NCBI GenBank assembly: GCA_013339765.2
Contig: CM023457.1
Location: 23,176,905 to 23,240,904 of the forward strand
Direction of reading: 5' to 3'
Length of the DNA: 64,000 nt
Origin: Haemaphysalis longicornis
Lineage: Eukaryota > Arthropoda > Arachnida > Ixodida > Ixodidae
The position numbers and the translations under genes were made by a program. The notes beneath the pieces were generated by a model. It was not told the DNA's origin and made no database searches. It saw only the letters and a program-made list of their open reading frames with translations. Positions 57,914-64,000 of this stretch are shown piece after piece; positions within the stretch are counted from its first letter, which is position 1, and each line of letters begins with the position of its first letter.

Positions 57914-58858
57914 CTACGCTCCGCAAAAGTTAAAAGACAACACTTAAAACTTATCGCGTATGGTCTAGTACCTGGAAAGAATGGCATCGAAAGAGAGAAG
58001 CACATATTTTTTCTACGCTTTTGGCAGACAGTGCCAGACACCAAGGGTGGAACCACACGCCGGAATAAAAGCTGTTTGACCAGGCTGGCATATCTACTTA
58101 GATCACACGCTCTGAAGCTTTCTAAGAGTCAACAAAAACACTAGTCTTCAATAGTGGGCATTGCTGAATCACACACCACTGGGTCGAGAACATTGTTGAT
58201 GGCTGCTTATCAGTATTAAATTATCTATACGAAAAACTCGCGATCTGTGAGTTGCGTAGCCCTGCGACATCACGGTTTTAGGCTCTGTTTTGAAATTCCA
58301 GTCATAGGTTCAGATTAAAACATGTGGCCATGAATATTTCAATTGCTTTTTGCTTACTGTGTCCCGTTTTATTTGTACATCTGACCAGTGTATTTTTTTT
58401 TCTTGTCAGAGAGGGAGACAGTTCGAGTCTGCTTTAAGTACACAACGATCCGGAAAGGACAATAACGATCCGAGTAGAGACGAAGCAAGGAAGCCATGTC
58501 TGCTTTTCAACTTGCAGTATGTCTCTAGGGATAAACATACCCTGTTTTGCCCTTGAAGATTTTGTGGTGGCGAACTGTGAAGCCAAAATCCTTGGAAAGT
58601 GTGAAGCAGACTAGTCCCCAGAGTATATAAGCAGGTGCGAGAAAGGTCCGCCACTGATTAGCGGAGAGATGAGACAATAGGTGAGCGTGGAAATATCGGG
58701 CCGGTAATAAGGTAAGGGTGACGTCGCTTGCTGGCTTTGCGAAGAAAAATGGGAGAAATGCACGCGACATTGAGCAATTACTCGAGTTATAGAAAGTCTG
58801 GACGGAGGAGGTGGGTAATTTATAAAACAAAGCTTTTGTACTTTCGTCCTGATGTGTA
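57914..58858. other. Anonymous sequence
   Basis: Nothing was recognised. Confidence 0.35.
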
Positions 58859-59306
58859 GCGGAGGAAGCGCAAGTTAACCTTTTGACCAGTGAAACACCC
58901 CTCGAAGCGCAACGCGTGATTCGCCGGGCCCGGTGTCGGGGCTGCGCACAAGGCCCCGTTTTAAGTCTTTCTGTTCACGTACGGGCGGTGTCCGGGATGG
59001 GAGCGACCGCTTAGATTATCGGCAGCCGATGGAACCCGCATCCTCTAACGCATGCGCCGCAGTGTCGTTTCGGGCTACGTGGCTCATTTTGCGCCGCATT
59101 CGCCGTGTACGAGTAACGCCGCGTTTGCTGAGAATGAAAGCGATCCCCGGCCTCCTTGTGTGAGCGTTGCACGGGAAGGATTGGCGTTGAGCCCAATACA
59201 GCTACATCAGAGGTTAACGAAGCGAAACCAAAGCTCAACCAGACTATGCGAAGCTTTTGGTTTGCATATCCACTGTTAGCTCAGATAAGCCGCAACGATT
59301 TTTTTG
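58859..59306 (+). repeat. Dispersed repeat C, copy 2
   Basis: The partner of 52868-53330, about 6 kb away in the same orientation. It ends GCCGCAACGATTTTTTT, where copy 1 ends GCTGCAGCCATTTTTTT. No coding signature or tRNA box was seen. Confidence 0.7.
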
Positions 59307-59959
59307 GTTAGGGTTCGAGATGGCCATTGATTATATTGGGTTCTTAAGGTCCTGAAGAGCACCAGGGTTTCTAAAACGATCATAGGTATCGGCGCCGAGT
59401 AATTGCGATCGGAGAACGTTTCACGTACGGCATTTCATTGTCTATCACCATTTGTAATCAGGAAGCAGATTCTGTGTTTTAAAAGGAGGTAAATGAAACA
59501 GCGTCTCCTGGGATGAAAATGGTTCATACGTCACCGTTGCTTCACAAAGTGACTTTCGGAAGGTGTATATACTAAATTTTCAACGAAAAGAAAGTAATTG
59601 CCTTGTTCGAACAGTGTCTCGGCGACATGAATTCCTCGTGATAGCTAGCCCAAGCAATAACGAAGGATACCGACTGTTCATACTACGAGGAATTCCAGCA
59701 CCGGGTACGGCGTTGCCTGGTGCCCATAATATTTGTGTTTTCTATTCTGTAAGGACGGTTGCGCGTTCATGGTACAAACATGCAGAAGGTTTAATTAATT
59801 CGCTTCGGTTTGCCGTCTCAGTTACATTAACTTTGGTCCTTAGGTCCGCTTAATTCTTGGTGCACAGCCGGCAAAAAAACATCTAGCAACGAGACCGTGT
59901 GAGGTCTTGGTACGGGCGAGTGCTTTATCTTGTTGTTGTGATAAGTATCTATTAAGCTT
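59307..59959. other. Anonymous sequence
   Basis: Nothing was recognised. Confidence 0.35.
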
Positions 59960-60865
59960 AATTACAATTCGCGCCTTGACCTTGGTCTTCGCCTAAGGGT
60001 TAGATGGGGAAGGAGAATACGAGAATATAGGGTAGTGAGAGTTCCGAATAAATGAGGTCCTGTATGCTGGCTTCGCGTATGTAAAAAAGAAGTGAGACCA
60101 GGACCATCTTCCTGTGTTCTGTAGACCTCTCGGGATAGGCCCACTCCCAGAGTGTTTGAGGCCTCACGTGATGACGGATTAAAGCATAGGCTTAGATTCG
60201 CTGGTCCTGCGAGACAAGGTGGTTGAGGTGAGCAATTTGTTGGCTATGAGATGCCTCACCCAATTTGCAGGTACCATCGCCGGGGAGTAATTGAAAGCGG
60301 GACATGATGTGCAGCCTTACGGCTGCAGTCATCCTAAAACGTCGGAGTGTGACCGTTGCTCATCGATTCCAACCACATGGGATAGGGTCATCCCATTCGG
60401 GTAGACGCAGTAGAAGCACTGCACGTCGCTCAGCACGTGATTTGGCAATGCTTTACTCGTACTCATAATCAAGGTAGGACCCTTCCTCTGTTAACACGTC
60501 CGGAAGAGGCTCCAAAGGGGGAAATGTTTATGCTTGGAGAGGAGGGAAGACATTCGCCAGTCGCGACCGAGACTTTTGGCAATTATAGGGGTTAGAAAGC
60601 GTCTTCCGTGCTGCCTTGTACGCCTCCCCGTTGCCCGGTATCCCGTTATGGCCAAGGAGCCAACGAATGGTAATTCTGCGGCCGATCTGTTCAATATCTC
60701 TTGCGACGGCATGAATTCTTGCGGCCGTCCGACTGCGCCTCTAATTTGTGCCACATTCCCTCACGGCATTCTTAGAGTCCGTATAGAGCAGACACGTGGT
60801 TGGTGCCAGAGTGGGGTTTGTGACGGCTATTCTGTGAGAATCTTCCGTCGCTTGTAGTAAGACCC
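59960..60865 (-). pseudogene. RNase H region of a LINE
   Basis: Minus-strand reading gives CLLYTDSKNAVREC (the RNase H Asp-Ser motif, about 60800-60755). In a shifted frame RRITIRWLLGHNGIPGN and then AYKAARKTL follow (the His motif, about 60690-60620). Below 60450, AERRAVLLLRLPEW and later patches resemble the C-terminal tail, but are too decayed for certainty. The reverse transcriptase is not found upstream; the TIR element at 60870 abuts the break. This is a relic of an RNase H-bearing LINE distinct in sequence from A1/A2. Confidence 0.7.
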
Positions 60866-60873
60866 TCAGTTAA

Positions 60874-62048
60874 AGGGGCACGGACACAGAAATTTTGCAC
60901 CTTGTTTTTTTTGTTGCGATAAGTAGCTAGTGACCTACTTATAACCTGTAGAAACTTCATTTGCTTCAGTGTGCGACGGTTGTTTAATTAGAGGCATTTT
61001 CAATACGGCCAGTCGCAGTTTCGGTTTCAGTGGGTGCCGCGAAACGATGGATTTTGTGTGAACAAAGCTGACCATGTGACCGTCGGAGGGATATCACAGA
61101 GCAGAGCCGCCGTAGCACTGTCGAATCCGCGTCGGCGGTAGTTTCTGCGAATGCCCCCACGTACTGATCTCGTGAGGCGCTTAATTAAAAAACGACCGTG
61201 GATGTGACGCAGGTGCTGCGAGTGCAAATGCTACCGCAGCTAAAGAACGACGCGCGACGCTCGAGACGGTGGTGGCAAGACGCGCGCTGGGAGCAGCCGG
61301 CCGGTCTGCCTGCAAGTCCGCATACAGATGTGTTCGGCATAGCACTGCGGCGGATATTCGAGTGCCGCTCTCGTAAGCGGTGCAGATGAAAATTTTTAAT
61401 GCACCCCGCCATCGCATCATTAACTCTTTTCTCATGTAAGCCACCATCGTCGGGACTTGGGGCAATTTTGTGCAACGGTAACAAGCTATCACTCGAGCTA
61501 CCTGCGCCGGCCTGGGCCACTTCGCGGCCGTGGCCGCCGCCTGCACAGCGACCGTGCGGCTAGCTCAGTGGGCTTTTCGTGCCTCCGGCGCGTTTTCGCA
61601 TCCAATGGTAATAAAAAGTAATAGAAACAGAGTGCCTGGAATCGCTGTAGAACTTTGGTCGCGGCCAGCTGCCCGATGAGCTGACGAAATCACGGCGCCT
61701 CCTCCGCCAACGATCGGGTCGTTCGTTCTCGAGAGCAGAAGCTCCGCCCTCCGGCCCTCCGATTGGAGCGACGAGCCGGGCGAGCCGGCGAAAAGCGCCG
61801 GCAGTGTGGAAGCGGCAAACACAAACTCGTGACATGTGTGGATGTTGTTTATTTACAAAATACCCACGGGATGTCGATTGCGCGTGGTCCTCTGCTGGCT
61901 GCTCGGTTGCGTGTCTCACAATTTAAAATTGATTTTAAATAGGTTCTAGGCTGTATTCGCCGCTGATATTTTGCAGATGATGTATATGTGTTCACACCAA
62001 ACTATCTCCGAAGTTGTCTCGCCATCAAAAGTTTGTGTCATTGCCCCT
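60874..62048. mobile_element. TTAA-flanked TIR element, 1.18 kb
   Basis: The left end AGGGGCACGGACACAGAAAT and the reverse complement of the right end AGGGGCAATGACACAAACTT are inverted with a few mismatches. TTAA stands on both outer sides (60870-60873 and 62049-62052). The interior has no recognised transposase. It has the same organisation as 57109-57909 with a different TIR sequence, so it is a second family. Confidence 0.65.
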
Positions 62049-62052
62049 TTAA

Positions 62053-62745
62053 GCATCCTTCACAGATGGGGTACCACGGAGAGCCTTGGCTTATTTAGTT
62101 CTGGTCTTTTCCCAGCACCACGCTGTTACCGAATCAAGGTATTCATGTGACCATCGCTTCGCGTTTCTCAGTGATTTTTTTCTAGAAATCATATTTATGT
62201 AGTCTTGAAGTTGCGTTGAAGCAAACAAACAGCCTGCGTAAAGCCGGTAAAAGTGATAAGAAAGGATATCGCCACACTTAAAACAGACTCGGTACGGCTT
62301 GTATTTCGCGTTTTGAAACATTGGAACATGGGAATATTTTCCTACTGTATAGAAGGTATAGTATTTGAAAGACCAAAGAAAAAGCATTGCAGATACAAAC
62401 AGACCTGGGCGCTACGCCAAAAATTTCTATATGTCTACCAGAATGAGCACTGTAAGCCCTTACGGTGAATAGAACATGGATTGGTAACACTCTTTTCACG
62501 GGAATTAGGCACTCCGACCGAAGTTTTCATTTATGATGTCTGTGATATTTTTGAGTCATTATGAAGTGCCACACGATCACTTCTTGTCGCTTATCCCACG
62601 GACAAGAATAGTTGCACCTATTCCTGGACGCTGCGGGCATAATTAACCTAGGATAGGGGTGTTTAGAGGTTCAAGTTTTAACAATTACACTGGATTTTAA
62701 ACTTCTCAGATGTATTGTTTCTGTGATTCCTTGTCTCGTATTTTG
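62053..62745. other. Upstream region of the receptor gene
   Basis: AT-rich and without a coding signature. It may contain the 5' exon, promoter or an intron of the receptor at 62826, but no element could be fixed. Confidence 0.35.
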
Positions 62746-62769
62746 ATCATTTTCGTCTTATCCTTTCAG
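62746..62769 (+). promoter_or_regulatory. Probable 3' splice site before the receptor CDS
   Basis: A pyrimidine-rich stretch, CATTTTCGTCTTATCCTTTC, ends in CAG at 62767-62769, 56 bp upstream of the start codon. This fits a splice acceptor in the 5' untranslated region. In-frame TGA at 62772-62774 shows that coding cannot extend back through it. Confidence 0.45.
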
Positions 62770-62825
62770 TTTGATTAACAGCGAGAACGTGGGCGGGACA
62801 CAAGAGCCAAGAGACCAGCGGAAAT

Positions 62826-64000
62826 ATGCGGAATCTCCTGCTCTTCGCGGTCACCTTCGAGTCCTTTTTGGTTGCCGAGAAAGCACTACCGTCGACAAAA
62901 CTTATCACACGTTTAGACCAAGCTATTGCCCAAACAGTTCTACACAATTTGACATCGCTCGTCCTCGCGACCTCAAGGCTTCGAGCCGATATTTCGGTGC
63001 AAGTCATGCAATACGTTAACCCGCCTTCACTGTCCGTAGTGATCAATTCCCCAAATATGCCACAGCTGCACCATGCTCTTCGCCGTGAGTCTAAACGGGG
63101 CGCCCACGTCGTGCTGTTCTGCTCAGCGGCGGGCGTTCGTGGACGTATTTTTGATCTCTTGTTGTTGAGCAGCCGTTTTCTCCCCCAGCTAACTCTGGTC
63201 TGTTTCACGCCACCTGACGCTGCCGGGAAGTCTTGTGATTCTATGCGTCATCTGCACTACCCATCAGTAGCACTCTCGGACGAAAAGGTTGAGATCTGCA
63301 AGGGACGTTATCGGTTTCCCGAAACCGAGCTTTGGTCAGGACTTAGACAGCGCAGCATTGTGTTTGCGTGTGGGGAGGGGCGCTCGTTCTGCGATGAGGA
63401 ATTCAATACTGTCACACTCGTAGCGCTGACGTTTCTAAACGCATCAGTTACGTTGCAACAAGGAGATATATTTCAAATAAAAAGTACAAATACTGAGTTG
63501 AAGTATCGGGAAGCGGATGTCACTTTGCACTACGGAATGCTAACCGAGGTAACCCCCTACGACTTTCACATCTCTCCCCTTCTAATCGAAAAACGCGTAG
63601 TATTTTACGCCCACGTGAGTCAAGCGCGCATAAAAACCACAACAAGATCGCAGTTTTTATCTTATAACTTGCTGGGAATGAGTTACGTTGCAGCAGCCGT
63701 CGCTGGATCCTTGCTGGCTATTGTAGCCATAGGCATGATGACAGAACGATTCTTGCATGAACCTGGTTCAGGTCTTCTTCAAGTCTTTCTCGGCACCGCC
63801 CTGTGGAGGGGTTGCAACGTAAGCAGACAGAAGTTTTCTTCAAACACTCGTAGGGTGCTCTTTTCCTTCTGGTCTCTTTCGTGCTTGTGCCTTGTTGTTT
63901 ATGTCCAGTCAATTCTAACTTCAGCTGTCATTCTTCCTTTAGAGCAATCCAAAGTGCTTACGTTCGAGCAGCTCTGCGGCGCCGTACGGAAAGAAAGCTT
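62826..64000 (+). CDS. Ionotropic receptor (IR-type), 5' part, runs off window
   Basis: An uninterrupted frame of 391 codons continues beyond the window. The ATG at 62826 is the first after an in-frame stop at 62772 and starts a hydrophobic signal peptide (MRNLLLFAVTF, residues 1 to about 18). Residues 19-185 form a divergent N-terminal region. Residues about 186-265 resemble the S1 ligand-binding half, ending ADVTLHYGMLTEVTPYDF and ISPLL, where classic receptors read D...LT.T..R..DFS.P. The first membrane helix is at 282-305 (LLGMSYVAAAVAGSLLAIVA). A pore loop with LGTALWRGC (about 315-330) follows, then a second helix (344-371) ending SILTSAVILP, matching the S.L.S.LT.P of IRs. SKVLTFEQLC begins S2. 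This order is diagnostic of the ionotropic receptor/glutamate receptor fold; the divergence suggests a chemosensory IR, not a synaptic receptor. The ligand is unknown. The remaining S2 and last helix lie outside the window. Confidence 0.85.
   Translation, partial: MRNLLLFAVTFESFLVAEKALPSTKLITRLDQAIAQTVLHNLTSLVLATSRLRADISVQVMQYVNPPSLSVVINSPNMPQLHHALRRESKRGAHVVLFCSAAGVRGRIFDLLLLSSRFLPQLTLVCFTPPDAAGKSCDSMRHLHYPSVALSDEKVEICKGRYRFPETELWSGLRQRSIVFACGEGRSFCDEEFNTVTLVALTFLNASVTLQQGDIFQIKSTNTELKYREADVTLHYGMLTEVTPYDFHISPLLIEKRVVFYAHVSQARIKTTTRSQFLSYNLLGMSYVAAAVAGSLLAIVAIGMMTERFLHEPGSGLLQVFLGTALWRGCNVSRQKFSSNTRRVLFSFWSLSCLCLVVYVQSILTSAVILPLEQSKVLTFEQLCGAVRKES

Noticed and set aside
62747..63208. 153-codon minus-strand frame
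   Set aside because: It is antisense to the receptor coding sequence, which has far stronger evidence.

Overview
The window looks like nuclear DNA of a chelicerate, most likely a hard tick (Ixodidae). The reasons are tRNA-derived SINEs of the tick Ruka type with the expected body, several decayed LINE families, many short inverted-repeat elements, tetranucleotide repeats, and one chemosensory ionotropic receptor gene in tens of kilobases of gene-free DNA. No bacterial operon, CRISPR array or intact virus was seen. The species is inferred from repeat style, not from a marker gene.

Layout. 0-8.8 kb: a long-armed foldback element, a dispersed repeat (B copy 1), a G-rich patch and a TIR element in otherwise anonymous sequence. 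8.8-19.4 kb: a nest of LINE remains. It holds two RTE-like endonuclease fragments in opposite orientation, two 1.9 kb direct copies of the 3' half of an RNase H-bearing LINE, the reverse transcriptase of one of those copies, B copy 2 carrying a hairpin retroposon, and a poly(A)-tailed LINE end. 20-31 kb: a TTGA microsatellite, a pogo-like TIR element, a SINE, a probable LTR, a second hairpin retroposon and a GC-rich TIR element. 31-47 kb: three copies of an element whose ends are the inverted words AGGGGCGAAGCT/AGCTTCGCCCCT but whose interiors differ (LTR-like, helicase fragment, pentanucleotide repeat). Here also are a LINE ORF1/endonuclease remnant, SINEs, a CATA microsatellite and a twin-primed RTE insertion with a 10 bp target duplication. 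47-62 kb: a CR1-like LINE end, two copies of repeat C, two TTAA-flanked inverted-repeat elements and an RNase H LINE remnant.

The only convincing host gene is at the right edge. An uninterrupted plus-strand frame starts at ATG 62826 and runs off the window. It encodes a signal peptide, a divergent ligand-binding region, a first membrane helix, a pore loop, a second helix and the start of S2: an ionotropic (IR-type) receptor. It has no stop codon in the window, so simple ORF calling misses it.

The most novel-looking signal is a pair of about 150 bp hairpin retroposons (17913-18060 minus, 27274-27430 plus). Each has an A-box-like leader (TTGGGCTAGTTGGT type) joined to a 100-116 bp hairpin, and each is bounded by an 11-13 bp direct repeat. 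For one of them a paralogous empty site exists in the same window.
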